From Lycorma delicatula (lineage: Eukaryota > Arthropoda > Insecta > Hemiptera > Fulgoridae), in assembly GCF_047948215.1 (NCBI RefSeq), contig NC_134456.1, positions 201,388,034 through 201,452,033 on the forward strand: 64,000 bases of DNA, in the 5' to 3' direction. Each line of letters opens with the position of its first letter. Position 1 is the stretch's first letter. Made by a program: the position numbers and the translations under genes. The notes below the pieces were generated by a model that saw only the letters and a program-made list of their open reading frames with translations, searched no databases and had not been told where the DNA came from. Shown one piece after another: positions 33,521 to 46,279 of the stretch.

Positions 33521-35111
33521 CTATAAAAATATACCAATTTACTTATTTGTTTGGTTTCACTATGGAGAAATATGCTGACAGGTAAAATCATCATTCTAGA
33601 ATAACAAATTTCTTGTTGTACAAGGCTGATTGATTGATTTGAACTATTTGCTGAAGTTTCCAATTACTTTAGACAGCTTTCTTGATTTTGGGTTCATAAG
33701 CAGCCCTTTCCTTTGTTCATATTATGTAATGTAGAATTTTTAAAACATTTGTAATTAATTATTTTAATTTAGAATTTTTCATAATTATGTGTAACTTATA
33801 AGAATATACATTTTCTTTTATGCTGTACTTTTGTGCTCTTATTAAATTTCACATTACAATAGTGTATGTCCTATTTTTACATTAACAAATGTAAAGAATT
33901 CAAAACATACTAGTATGCAATATGTTTATATCTTTTAATGGATATTTTATTTAGTGTAACTTTGTTATTCATGAGCTTATGATTTTTCTGTCTATAATGG
34001 TCATAGCTGGTTTTATAACAGTACTAAGACATTTCTCTCTCACTCTCTCTGTCTGCGCATGCATGTGTAAATTATTGCCCATTTATGTATTTTAACTCGT
34101 CCATTCATTAACTTTTGTTAGAGAGAATTCTATAACAACAGAACTTTTAAAATATGCACCCGACATATCAAAAATATGGGAAAAGTAAAAAATTCTGTAA
34201 GAATAGAGATCAACAGTGATTTATCCTCTTCACAGAAAATGTGACTAAATAGATGTTAATGCTGTTATGGAATATTCATGTTACAAGTTTCATAAAAATA
34301 TTATCTAAAATACTAAAGAATCGAATTGAACCCAAAAGATGGAACAAATTAAGAGAATACCAAGCTTGATTTAGGAAGTCCTGATGTTGAGTAAAAAATT
34401 CTGTCTGTTAAATTTATCCATGAAACACAAGCAACAGTTTAAAACTATGTAATGGTCTTTGTTGACTAAAAACGCATACAGTTCTGTAGATTGACACCCC
34501 TTTTTGAAATACCAAAAGAATTTGGTGTGGATAATAAAACTGGAAATATAATCAGGGAAACATTAACAAATACATCTTGTGAAGTTATATTTTTAAGCAA
34601 AATGTGTAATCCTTTCCTCATAAAAACACTAATAAAACAGGATGATGTACTCACCAATGCTTTTCAGTTGTATGTATAAATATTATCTGCAAGTAGAAAA
34701 AGAATGTTTATCTTCAGTTATTTTATTGCAGAGTTCTCTTGCTATTCAATCTGTTCTCCTTCAAAATGCCTTATCATTTATTAAAGGAATGATGTATCGT
34801 CATCCAGCAATATGGGCTGCATCAGTCCAGAGTGAGTTAATTTATAGCAGGTGATAATTATAATTTGTTTTCTAATCAATCATGTAAGTCTAGTTTTTGT
34901 AACTATATTGGCACTTCAAAATAAAATTACTACTGTAGATTATGAAACTATATGTTTTTCACAGCTGAACATTATTTATTTAATTTTTACTGCCATTATA
35001 GCTCTGGAGAGACTTGTGTATACGGGGCAATCTGTTGGTAAACGTTTGTGGTCAATATCTCGAGGGAGTGTGAGACTGTTTAGTGGATCAATTTTCTCAA
35101 AGTTTTTCTAA
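33521..35111 (+). CDS. Candidate three-exon gene for a 75-residue protein, unrecognised
   Basis: Not recognised. Proposed structure: exon 1 33521-33581 (ATG at 33562, A at -3 and G at +4, donor GTAAAA); exon 2 34734-34831 (acceptor TTGCAGAG, donor GTGAGT); exon 3 35002-35111 (acceptor CATTATAG, stop TAA). Phases 2 and 1 join without stops. The product starts MEKYADSSLAIQSVLLQNAL, continues MMYRHPAIWAASVQ and ends GSVRLFSGSIFSKFF. It has no clear signal peptide; the C-terminal half is basic with aromatic and serine residues, perhaps amphipathic. Exons 2-3 have a protein-like composition in an AT-rich setting. A LINE RT scrap lies in intron 1. The exon 1 frame is open upstream of the ATG, so further 5' exons may exist and this could be the C-terminus of a larger protein. 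Confidence 0.45.
34280..34676 (+). pseudogene. LINE reverse-transcriptase fragment (LINE-B family)
   Basis: Broken frames give KILKNRIEPKRWNKLREYQA, then FVD, then PLFEIPKEFGVDNKTGNIIR, ETLTNTSCEVIFL and KTLIKQDDVLTNAFQL. These match RT blocks 2-4 (RIEPxLxxxLxEYQAGFR, LREFGLxxKxxNII, VRQGDxLSPxLF). The GDxLSP motif is altered to DDVLTN. It lies inside the proposed intron 1 of the 75-residue gene and ends about 57 bp before its exon 2. Confidence 0.72.
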
Positions 35112-38100
35112 CATAACCTCAATTTATATTAAGCTCAGTACACGCATACATGGTTATCTTACTATTTAAAAAAAAAGATGTGCTCCAAAATTTCCCCTTT
35201 TCAAACACCAAAAATATATTTATTCTTATTAACCAAGACTTATTTTTAAACCAAATATTTTTAATGTCTTTCTAAGCATAGCAGTAGTGCAAGTGACCCA
35301 AAAAAAAAATATTTTGGAGGCAATATTGTGGGTGGGGGAGTTGATCAAAGTTTAAAAATACCAATTTTTTGAATTCTTTTTTGCAGTTTCTTACATTTAA
35401 CATAGTAAATGAAGAATCAAAAACATTTCTTGGGAGATGGGGAAAAGAAAAAATAAAAAAACCTATTTATTGAATTTTTAAACATCTTTGGTTTGTTTGA
35501 AATGTAATGATAATTTTACAATAAAACTTCATCATAGATTACCTCCATTCCAAAAAAGAACTATAAGATAGTTCTTGATGTTTTCATGTATAATTATTTT
35601 TCCACTATATAAGAATAAATAACCAATGCCAGGAAAGTATTACAACTGTTGTCACATTTTTTAAGTTATATTAATTAATACAATTTATTTACTTTATATT
35701 TAAATTTAATTATAAGAAAAATGTTAAAAATTTGTAAAAATTAAAATTTTGTTTTGGTTTTTTAATAAAAATTGACTTTTATTACAGACCTTATTACATA
35801 AATTTTCTCAGAATTAAATACTCTACAAATTTTGATAATAAAATTTTTGCTTTTATTAATCTTTTAACCAAGTTATTATATTGCAAAGTTATTACCAATG
35901 TTATAACCAAAGTTATAACTTAAAAATATTAAGATCCCAACCTTATAGAAGAAGGAAGATATGCAATCATTAAAATGTTTTTATAAATTTAATTTCATGT
36001 TTATTTTTACACGTTCATCTTTAAAATGTTATTAAATAAAAATTTAAAAATATTGGCCAGACTTGGACAATGCTACATGACTTTTACTTGCCATAAATGA
36101 TTACCAATATTTTACTCTATTTATCAGTTATATATGCATATAATATTTCTCCTTGCTTTGGTGGTAAATAAATCTTGTAAGTGATGGTTCTGTATTAACT
36201 GTAATAGACAAGTGGTTTTGTAATATAGATAGCATCCTCAAAATTTTAGAGTTCGAATTGAGGATAAATGCAGTGACAGCAGCCACATTACATACACAAA
36301 TTTTTGTAGTTCAGTGAAGTTAAAAAGGTGGTTGTATACAGCTGTTATTTACTACCTAGATTATTAGCTGTCAATGTCACTTAAAATAATAAATGATGCT
36401 GTGCCTCATCACATACATCCTATAGCCGCATCCTATGTGACATAGGGGTTTTTATTATGTTGTACAGATTACACAAAACACACTTTTGTAAAAATTTCAA
36501 TTAAAAATATACAGTAGAAGCAGTAAGATTTGGTTTAACTTCATAAAGGTTTTCAACACATTGTTCACTGGCAGCTCTGGCCCAAGGAAATTTCTGATGA
36601 GTGATTATAGCTTATTATAATAACTAATGTGTAGATTTCTATGAACCTTAATTTTTTATGTTTTATGAAGTTTTGGATAATTTGCAAACAACATAATTAT
36701 ACATTCTTACTATATGATATTTACTACTAGACCTAAAGTGCTTTTAAAACACAGTTTAGTAATTAATTTATATTACAAAGATATTCCAAATTATTTTGAA
36801 GCCATTATTGACTGTAAATGTCTGTAAATATTATGGCTTGACGTCCTACATTATAAATTATATAAGTAACATTTATTCTGGATATAAGTAACATTTATTC
36901 TGGATTTCAAAATTTCTTAGAAAGTCTGGAATATACATAAACAGTTACAACCACTTCTTTTATTAATTATATAACTCCTTTCCACTTTGTAGTTATAGTT
37001 CTGTCTTTATTAATACCAGTCCCGTAACAGAAATGAAAAAAAGGTAACACTTTTTTTAATTTCCATCATTGATGATGAATCCAACAACTACACTTACTTG
37101 GCAATATTAAAATATTATGTTCTTTTGTTCCTTTTAGTAAATTAATTTGACTTTTGATTAAAAATTGGTATTTTTATAATTTAGAATGGGCATTTTTATA
37201 AAAAAATAAAATAATAAATAAATAATAAATTTGTATTTCTCACAATATTTCAAATTCAAATTTTAGAAAATATTTGTTTACATATCGGTTCATAAAACTT
37301 AAACCTTATAACCTTGGCTTTTTTTAGATCCAAATTTTAACTGGCTTCCAATAGGTTTAGTGAAATATATCAATTTTTTTAATTGGTATATATTACTCCC
37401 CTTGTGTAATACAAATTATTAACCTTAGAGATTACTTCGTCTAAAAAAAAGCCTTTTTTATTTTTAATTTGTAAGACTAGTAGCCTGTGTATAAAACAGG
37501 CTACACATCTTCCTCATTTTCCTTTCATATCATCTTTGAAAATTATATTATTGAGATATTTAAAATTTTATTTACTTGCTTGTTCACTCAATCACGATAT
37601 TAAACATAATGTAAAAATTCTGTTTGCTTTAGTTTATTTTTTTATCCTAATTCATTTGGTACTGTTAAGTGAATTCTGTATCTGTCATTTATTTGGTTTA
37701 GTAAATTATCCTGAGCTATTCTGAATGTCCATTATCATCTTCCCTCAGCAGCTTCCAACTTGTAAAATAATTTGCTTTCTCTCCAACAGTGAACTACGAT
37801 CATTTTTCTGGAACTCTCAACTGTTTCCATCAGTTGAAAATCAGGAAAGTAAGATTTACTGTGCTTGTTTTTTTTCCATTATAAGTCACTGTTATTCTGC
37901 AGTGTTAGTGTATTTAAAAAGTTTTTAAACTCATTTTGACCAAAACCTAGCATCATTGATTGTCAACAGTCCTTTTCCCTGCCTCCTTCCCATGTCAGCA
38001 AAAAACTGCTCTCATTCTATCATTAGTTTTCTACATCTGATGTTCTCCTCTTGTCTTGCTTCAAAGTGTGTGCATTTAAACTTACTTTTACTGTTTCTCC

Positions 38101-39587
38101 TCATTACATATTCAAACCACTTATCTTATGATTATTTACACCACTGAGAGGTTTCATAGCAGTATATTACCCCACTCTGTTATTGCTTGCTGAGTATCAT
38201 TTAGATTGTTTTTATCAGCAAAATGTCACCTTTACAAAAAAGGAAGTTGTATGTAGATCATCTGTCTTAAATTCGAGTTTCAAACTTGCTTCTGTATTAA
38301 CTCGTTAACTCTTTAACTATATTCTGTATTAGTGCTTCTCCCAGATTTAAATCATACTTTTGCTGAGAATACTGATTGTTTTTATTTATTTGCTAATTTT
38401 GTAGAAAATATTCCTCAAGCGTGAATGATATTACCATGTAATATGATTATTTACCATGTATTATTATGATTTATCATGTATTCTTATCCACTTAAATAAA
38501 TTCACTACATAACAAGTGTTTTTCAATTGGTCCTACTTTATATTCAGTAATATGTTGGTACTTTATCGTTACTTTTACCTCTTGCCTAGTTCACCATTCA
38601 AAGTTTTCCTGAAATACTTCTAGAAAAAATACCTGGATCTGCATGCAGTCTTTTTATTTCTTTTGGTTTCTCTACTCTATTTTCTCTTGTTTCCAACTTT
38701 TTTGAATCCCTGTTTTATTGCTTGAAGTTTTAATTGTTCTCATAATATGTTGTTTCTATTTCTTTCGTGAAGTTCTTAAATTCTTTCCTTTTTTGCTTCT
38801 GTTACTTTTTTAATTTTTTTTATATGAGATTACTTCTTTTGATCCTCTTTTTCTCTAGTTTCCCTCATTTTTCCCACCATATATTATTTGCTGAACTGCT
38901 TCTATCTGAAAATTATTATTATTATATTTTGTACTGTACCATCTAGTTTTCTTTTTCTTCTTCAAATGTTATGTTCGAAATGTTTCTGCTATTAAAAAAA
39001 AAAGTATTTTTCCTGTACCTTTTTAATTAGCTCCTTCTGTTATTTTCTTTACAATAACTTCTACAGTGAATGGGAAATTAGTGTAGAAGCCTTATTTCAG
39101 TCAAAGTAAGGCTGAAAAAATATTATCAAAAGTAGTTACCCAGTCATACATATTATATAGTTAATACTGCTGCTATTTTATATTTTATTTATAATCCTGT
39201 GACAATCCTCTCTTGGTAATTATTTATATTCATAAAAATTTATTTAGAATTTTTTAAATATTTAAAAAAATTACTGTTGTAATTATTATTATTTAATAAT
39301 ATTAATTCAAGTGATTTTTATTATTTTCTAATATTAAATGAATAACTTATATAATTAATTATACTTTATTAAATTTTAGCAAAAGAAGTCATCATGCTAA
39401 TCATTTGTTTGAATTTTAATTCTTACACTTTTTTTATTACCAGATTGTAGGTCATCTTAAGAAACCGGTGGTAAATATGTTTTGTTTATGTTATAAAATA
39501 TGAGGTCATATATGAAATGACATTTTGTTTAATTTAAAAATGTAATCCATATTTCATTTGTTAAAATTTAATTTTAACAAATTCCCT
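35112..39587. other. AT-rich stretch, mostly featureless
   Basis: Contains a 2 x 22 bp tandem repeat (ATAAGTAACATTTATTCTGGAT) at about 36862-36905 and a pyrimidine-rich zone from 37480 to 39110. A tRNA-like B box (GAGTTCGAATT) near 36250 lacks a convincing A box. No gene was supported. Confidence 0.45.
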
Positions 39588-42500
39588 ATCTAGTGCCAGT
39601 CATTTCATTTCCGTATACATTCTACATCCCTAACAATTTGTTTTACATACTCCAAATGTTGCCTGCCTCCTCAATTTTACCATTCTGCCTGTCCCTCCAA
39701 TATTAAAGCGACTATTCCAGGATGCTTAATATGTGGTCTGTAAGTCCATCTCTTCTTTTAACTATATTTTTCCAAATGCTTCTTTCTTCATCAATTTGCC
39801 ACAACACCTCTTCATCAGTTTATCCACCCATCTGATTTTTAATATTCTCCTTTAGCACCACATTTCAAAAGCTTATAATCTTTTCTTTTCAGGTACTCTG
39901 ATCATGCAAGTTTCACTTCCACATAAAGCTACGCTCCAAAAATATAATTTCAAAATTGTTTTCCTGACTTTTAATTAATTTTTGATGTAATCAGATTTAT
40001 TTCTGACTGAAGGCTCATTTTGCCTGTGCTATTCGGCATTTTATATTTCTTCTGCTTCGTCCATCTTTAGTAATTCTTCTTCCCAAATTTTCAAAATTCT
40101 TCTACCTTCGTAATCTTTTCTCTTCCTATTTTTAAATTCAATGGTCCATCCACATTAATTCTACTACATTTCATTACTTTCGTTTTGTGACTTGTTTATT
40201 TTCATGTAGTAGTTTTTGCATAGGACTTCATTCATGCCGTTCATTGTTTCTTCTAAATCTTTTTTTTTTCTCAGCTAGAACTACTATATCATCAGCAAAT
40301 CATAGCTTCTTTATCTTTTTACCTTGTACTCTTACTCCGGATCTAAATTGTTCTTTAACATCATTAACTGATAGGTCTATGTAAAAATAAAAAAGTAACT
40401 AGGATAGGGAACATCCTTGTCAGACTCCCTTTTTTATTACGGCTTCTTTTTTATGTTCTTCAGTTATAAGTTGCAATTATCAGTTGCTGTTTGGTTCCTG
40501 TAAATTTTAGCAATTGTTCTTCTAACTTTATACTTGAACCCTAATTTTTTTAAAATGATGCACATTTTATTCCAGTCTATGTTATCGAATGCCTTTTCTA
40601 GGTTTGTAAATGCCAAATATGTTTGTTTGTTTTTCTTTAATCTTCCTTTTACTATTAATCTGAGTGCTAAAATTGTTTCCCTTGTCTCTGTATTTTTTCT
40701 GAAACCAAATTGGTCTTCTCCTAACAGTTCTTTCATTATCCTCTCAATTCTTCTGTACAGAATTCTAGTTAAGATTTTTAATGCTTAACTAGTTAATCTA
40801 ATTGTTCTGTATTGTTCAAATTTATCTGCTCCTGCTTTCTTTGGTATCATGACTATAACACTCTTTTTGAAGTCCGACAAAACTTCCTTCCCCTCTTTAG
40901 TAAATATTACACACCAGTTTGTATAATCTATCTATTGCTTCCTCACCTGCACTGTGCAGTAATTCTGCAGGTATTCTATCTATTCCAGGAGCCTTTCTGC
41001 CATTCAGATCTTTTAATGCTCTCTTAAATTCAGATCTCAGTATTGTTTCTCCTTGTTTCTCCCCTTTCATCCTTTTCGACTTCCTCTTCTTCCTTTATAA
41101 CACCATTTTCCAATTCATTTCCTCCGTATAACTTCAATATATTCTACCCACTTATTGATCTTTCCTTTCATATTATAAATTGTTGTACCATCTTTATTTA
41201 ACACATTATTAGATTTTAATTTATGTACTGCAAAATTCTACTTAACTTTTCTGTGTGCTCCATATATTTTACCAATGATCATTTTTCTTTCCACTTCTTA
41301 ACACTTTTCTTTAATCCACTCTTCTTTCGCTAGTTTGCACTTCCTGTTTATACTATTTCTTAATTGTCGATAGTTCCTTTTACTTTTTTTATCACTATCA
41401 TTCTTATATTTTCTACGTTCATCCATCAGCTGCAATATATCCTCTGATATCCAAGGTTTTCTACCAGTTTTCTTTGTTCCACCTAAGTTCGCTTCTGGTG
41501 ATTTAAGAATTTTCTTTTTAACATTCTCTCGTTCTTCTTCTACATTTTCTATGTTATCTCTTAAACCTCTTGCAATGTCTTTCTCAAAAATGTTCTTTAC
41601 CTCCTCTTCCTCAAGCTTCTCTAAATTCCACTGATTAATCTGACACCTTTTCTTCAGGTTTTTAAACACCAATCTACATTGCATTATCACTAAATTATGG
41701 TTGCTATCAATGTCTGCTCCAGGGCAAGCTTTGTAGTCGACGAGTTGATTTCTAAATTTTTGCTTAACCATGATATAATCTATCTGATCTTGAAGTATCA
41801 CCTGGGTTTTTCCATATGATTATTCTTCTATTATTATTTTTAAGCTGGGTGTTGGCAATTACTAAATTATTCTTCGTGCAAAACTCTCTATAAGTCGCCC
41901 GCCCATATTCATCTACCATAATTCCTTCCTTGCCTTTTCCAATGCTTGCATTCCAATCTCTAACTGTTATTAAATTTTCATCTTCTTTTAAGTGTTTAAT
42001 TACTTCATCAATTTCTTCGTATGCACACTATCTCTTCATCATCATGGGTACTTGTAGGCATATAGATGTTAGCAGTCGTTGTCGGCTTAGGTTTTGATTT
42101 TATCCTTATTACAATGATTCTGTTACTATGCATTTTGAAATACTCCATTCTCTTCCCTATCTTCTTGTTCATAATGAAACCTACTCCTGCCTCCCCTTTA
42201 TTTGATGCTGTGTTAATTCTATAATCACCTGACCAAAAGTTGTTTTCCTCTTCCCACCGAACCTCATTAATTGCTTCTACATCTACATTTAATCTGTCCA
42301 TTTCCCTCTAAAATTTTCTAACATATCAACCTTTTTAAGACTTCAAACATTCCATGCTCCAACTCTTAAAATGCTATCTTTTAATTGTCTGGTGACCCCT
42401 TCCTTAGTAGTTCCCACTCGGAGATCTGAACGGGGGCATAGTTTACCTCCAGAATATTTTACCAAGGAAGCCGCCTCCATCTTGGTTACATGAAAATGCA

Positions 42501-42790
42501 GAGAGACATTGAAAAGAAGCAGCTGTAGTTTTCCATTGCTTTCAGCTGCACAGTATCTAGAAAATTGAGTGATATTGATATGATCATAATATCCTCAGGA
42601 TCATATATCAGGATAAGTCCTCCTGACCTACACCCTTAACAACTACTGAAAGAGCTGCTGCCCTCTTTCAGGAATCATTCCTTAGTCTAGCTCTCAACAG
42701 ATACCTCTCAGATATGGTTGCATCTTCGGTCCAGCTACTCTGCATCACTGAACACTCAACCCTCTTCACCATCGACAAGGTCTTATGATA
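39588..42790 (-). pseudogene. LINE with endonuclease and reverse transcriptase (LINE-A family)
   Basis: Minus strand, 5' to 3'. About 42787-42310 is 5' noncoding. 42301-42008 encodes the start of an APE-type endonuclease (DVEAINEVRW with the catalytic Glu; GEAGVGFIMNKKIG; IYMPTSTHDDEE). 41801-41298 encodes its end (DQIDYIMVKQKFRN, PGADIDSNHNLVIM with the catalytic S-D/N-H box) and a lysine-rich linker. 41130-40464 covers RT blocks: GIDRIPAELL; LLGEDQFGFRKNTETRETIL; YLAFTNLEKAFDNIDWNKM (usual F-x-D-L-E-K-A-F-D; the first Asp reads Asn). 40430-39590 is the rest of RT and the tail, without long frames. Stops and frameshifts break it into pieces. The 3' terminal ~50 bp seen at 48.0 kb is missing here. 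Confidence 0.85.
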
Positions 42791-44052
42791 CATAGAGGAA
42801 GAGCTAATTATAGTTTATATTTTAAAAATCAAAACATATTCTTTACTGGGATTTTAATTAAACAAAATTTCAAGTTACAAAATGAAATACCTGCAGCCTT
42901 CGTCATTTCCTTTTCTACATATCCATGCAAAGATGAATTTAAATATATAAATGACTGTCGTGTGGAATCTCTATCTGTGGCTCATTAATTTTTAAGAAAA
43001 AAATTTATTTTTATTGCAGATTTTATGTAAAATGGTTAGGTGTAAATCAGTTGATCAGACTGTTTCTTGTGATAAGTACTGTGGACTGTTTCTTGTCCAT
43101 ACTAAAGTGTTTCGATAAAGTTGCTAAGTGTTTTAAACACTGTTTGAAATGTTATTTATTTATTCTTATAGCAATCTTAGGCAAACATCCAGTTAGTTAT
43201 TTTTTGATTAGGATAAGATATAAGTGTGAGGGATGTCAAGCTTGACCAGATTAAAATTCAGAACATTCAGTTGAAAGAATGAGATACGACCATTAAAACC
43301 ATATTGTAGGTTTAATTTCATCTTTATTTTCTCTTGATTCTCAAATGAATATAAATAAATCTAATGAAGTTTAAATTTTACACACACTGTTCTTTCCTAC
43401 CATATTTCCATAGAGAAGCCAGGTTTTAATAGTGAATTAAATCATAGAGCAAAATAATGATAATATTTAAGTTAAAGAAATTAAATAAAAAAATGTAGTT
43501 AAAAGAAAATTATGAACTGCAGTTAATAATTTGTAAAAGAACACATACAATTAGCATGAGCTTGTATATTTTTCCTTACTTCATACTCATTTTATTGTGA
43601 TGGAGAGTTAATGTTACTCATCATCTACAACCCATATATAGGCACATATTAGAAAAACTCCATTATTTTGCTGTAATAAACAGTGCAGCAATCAGTTCCC
43701 ACCTCCTTTTTGCCTTTTTTAAAAAGTAAAAATTCATTGCACTATGTAATTTCTTAAAGTGTTTTAATTTTAATCCTATAAAAAAATATTGGTATCAAAA
43801 ATGACCTTTTTAATCTCAACTGTTTTGTGGTACTAACCCTTTTTCATTAACTTTCACCATTTTCAAGTTTTACAGAAAACTGATTATAACCCAAATTATT
43901 ATTACTATGCACAATAATTATTACCTAAATTTCTTTCCAAATTCAAGGTCAAAATACTGCTGACATAACTTATATCTCTGCAATTTTTTTTTGTATCATA
44001 TTAATTTCTTTAAAAAATAACACTGAATTTAGTACTCGAGCAGTATTTTTAA
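42791..44052. other. AT-rich stretch, one ambiguous open segment
   Basis: A Cys- and hydrophobic-rich frame at about 43021-43245 follows an acceptor-like TTGCAG, but no matching donor or conserved motif could be established. Otherwise featureless. Confidence 0.4.
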
Positions 44053-44765
44053 TTCCTTGTATGAACTAAAGGAACTATTGTGATTGTGAAAAATTTTTGT
44101 TTTTAGTTTTCAATGGAAATATACATATTGACCATCTCTGAATCCATTTTGACTAGTTTCGGACCTTTTGACATCTGTATGCACATATGTATGTATATAC
44201 ATATGTACCTCACATAACTCAAAAATGATTAGCCGTAGTATGTTGAAATTTTGGATTTAGGACTGTTGTAACATCTAGTTGCGCACCTCCTGATTTGATT
44301 GCAATTGACTGAACCAGAAATGTCCAAAAAAGCCCAAAATCCAAAAAATGTGGATTTTGAACTTTTTCTTAACTGCAATAATAAACCCTCATTGAGAGCT
44401 TTTCAACAATGTATGATAAGTGGTACTTATTTTCATTGTTTCTAGAGTTACAGCTAAACAAAAGTTTAATTAATGAAATATTTGGATCTTACAAGGCGAA
44501 GGCACATCAGTTTGAAAGACTTCACCTCCTTTTTTTTTAACCTTTTTTTTAATTTAAATATATTGATTTATTAATAATTAATGTCTGATTGTGAGAAAAA
44601 AAATGTACGATAAATAATAATTCACTAATAACAACTAAAAGAAAAAAAATATCACAAGTTGTTGATGATATAAAATTTTGTGTACATTTCATAATAAAAA
44701 AATGTGTAAACATAATTTAATAGGCATAAAGGAAGTCATCTGATGTCCACATCAGATTTTTTATA
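44053..44765 (-). mobile_element. Non-autonomous repeat with inverted ends, copy 2
   Basis: Inverse orientation to the copy at 30.5-31.2 kb. Shared interior blocks include AATCCATTTTGACTAGTTTC, TTAGCCGTAGTATGTTGAAA, GATTGCAATTGACTGAACCA and AAGCCCAAAATCC. The ends read TTCCTTGTATGAACTAAAGG (44053) and CATAAAGGAAGTCATC (44725). Noncoding. Confidence 0.72.
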
Positions 44766-45229
44766 TATCCCAATGCAATATAATTAGTGTTATATTGAAT
44801 AAAAATTTAATATGCATTAGATAATGATTATTATCAGTTAACTTTTCATATTTTGGCCTTTGCCTTTTTTATTAAATATTTTAATGAACAGGATTTTATG
44901 AGCTGGAAAGTTCACTTTATGCTATTAAATATGAATGGATGCTTGTTAGATGCTAAATGGGTTTAATGGTGCTTATTGTCTCACTTCTGTTTTTTCTATG
45001 ATTACTGCTTTTAAAAATTTCTTGGTGTTAAAAAATTATATTAAAAAAATATAATATTCTCTCAGTGGAAATATTCCAAATAGAGATAGTCAATTTTTAC
45101 TCTGCTTTTTGTTAATTAACCGATTTGTCTGGCCTTTTCATTGGTCTCTGAGAGGATGAAAATATTTCCATTGTTTATGTGTGTATGTATTTTTTTTAAT
45201 CTGAGGTTATTTCATTATTATATTGTAAA
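44766..45229. other. AT-rich spacer
   Basis: Nothing recognised. Confidence 0.5.
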
Positions 45230-45600
45230 AATACATTAAATACTGTAGCATTCAAATTAATCCAAACAAAACTGTTGTTACATTAGAAAGTTTCATATAT
45301 GTATAATATGCCCTTCTTTATTTTTAATTATATCACATACATGAATTTGCTTATATCTAGATGTACTACACATTTTTTTGTCACAAAACTATACATACCT
45401 TACTGATTCAGTAAGGTTAAACTTTCCCAATTTTTTTTTAATCATTGCCTACAGATTTTCAATTGGATTAATATTGGAGAAGTTGTCAGGTCCATGGAAT
45501 ACTTGAATATTTTGTTATTTTAAATTTGTTTTCACTTTTTTGGCTGTTTAGCATGACACCAAATGTTTTGGAACACCCCACTAACTTCTGAGAAATATAC
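45230..45600 (-). pseudogene. Tc1-like transposase C-terminal fragment
   Basis: Minus-strand frames encode CHAKQPKKVKTNLK, then IQVFHGPDNFSNINPIENL with AMIKKKLGK. These match the C-H-T-A-K box after the second Asp and the W-P-x-x-S-P-D-L-N-P-I-E-N-L-W box with the final catalytic residues (the D of SPD is altered; I-N-P-I-E-N is kept). A stop replaces the Trp after ENL. Both ends are lost. Confidence 0.65.
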
Positions 45601-45896
45601 TTTAAATTTGTAAAACAATAAAACTTCATGTAAAACAATTTGTTCCTTTGGCTGTTAATTTGTCCACTTCAGATAGGCTGGGGTCAGCTTTACTTTTTCT
45701 TATTAATATCTGAAATTGTGATATTAGTAATGGGAAATGTATAATTTTTATGTAGCCACAATCACACTTTTTTGATGTGAAAAGGAAAAACTTTCTTCAA
45801 ATTGTTACAAGATTCACAATATTCAGTGCAACATCACAGTCAACAGATGTTTGTCATATGTCATACCAGTATGCTCTAAAAGAAAAAAAAAAATTG

Positions 45897-45948
45897 GTAA
45901 CATTTTCTTGTAGTGTTATGAATGTTAACACTACAAGAAAACGTTAAC
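45897..45948. repeat. Near-perfect hairpin, about 22-bp arms
   Basis: The left arm (TAACATTTTCTTGTAGTGTT) and right arm (AACACTACAAGAAAACGTTA) pair with one mismatch across a loop of about 6-8 bases. It is flanked by A- and T-rich runs. Confidence 0.85.
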
Positions 45949-46279
45949 ATTTTTTTTTTATTCATTACACAAATAATGAAAAAAGATGATTTTGTAACAA
46001 CACACAATAATGATTAATTCAAAACAAGCTAAATAATAGCTAAACCAAAGAACATAACCTCCCATTAATTTAAAATCATAGAGAATGGATGTGGTCAAGT
46101 AATATAGCACAAAACAGAAACAAACAATTTTTCATGTTCATATTGACACATTGCACATTGTTGTTATGTACTAATCAAAATTTAAAATTACATCATGTTT
46201 GAAAAGTAATCATACACCAAAAAAAAAAAACTGTATGTATTGCTGCGCTTGTAAAACAGTAAGTAAATATCAACTTACT

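Noticed and set aside
36190..36290. SINE or tRNA-like B box (GAGTTCGAATT)
   Set aside because: No convincing A box, body or tail.
37480..39110. Pyrimidine-rich zone as another decayed LINE on the minus strand
   Set aside because: Several frames looked charged and LINE-like, but no endonuclease or RT motif could be identified.
43021..43245. Possible exon with a faint resemblance to choline-transporter-like (SLC44) proteins
   Set aside because: The resemblance needs insertions in a normally rigid motif, no clear donor follows, and no neighbouring exons fit.
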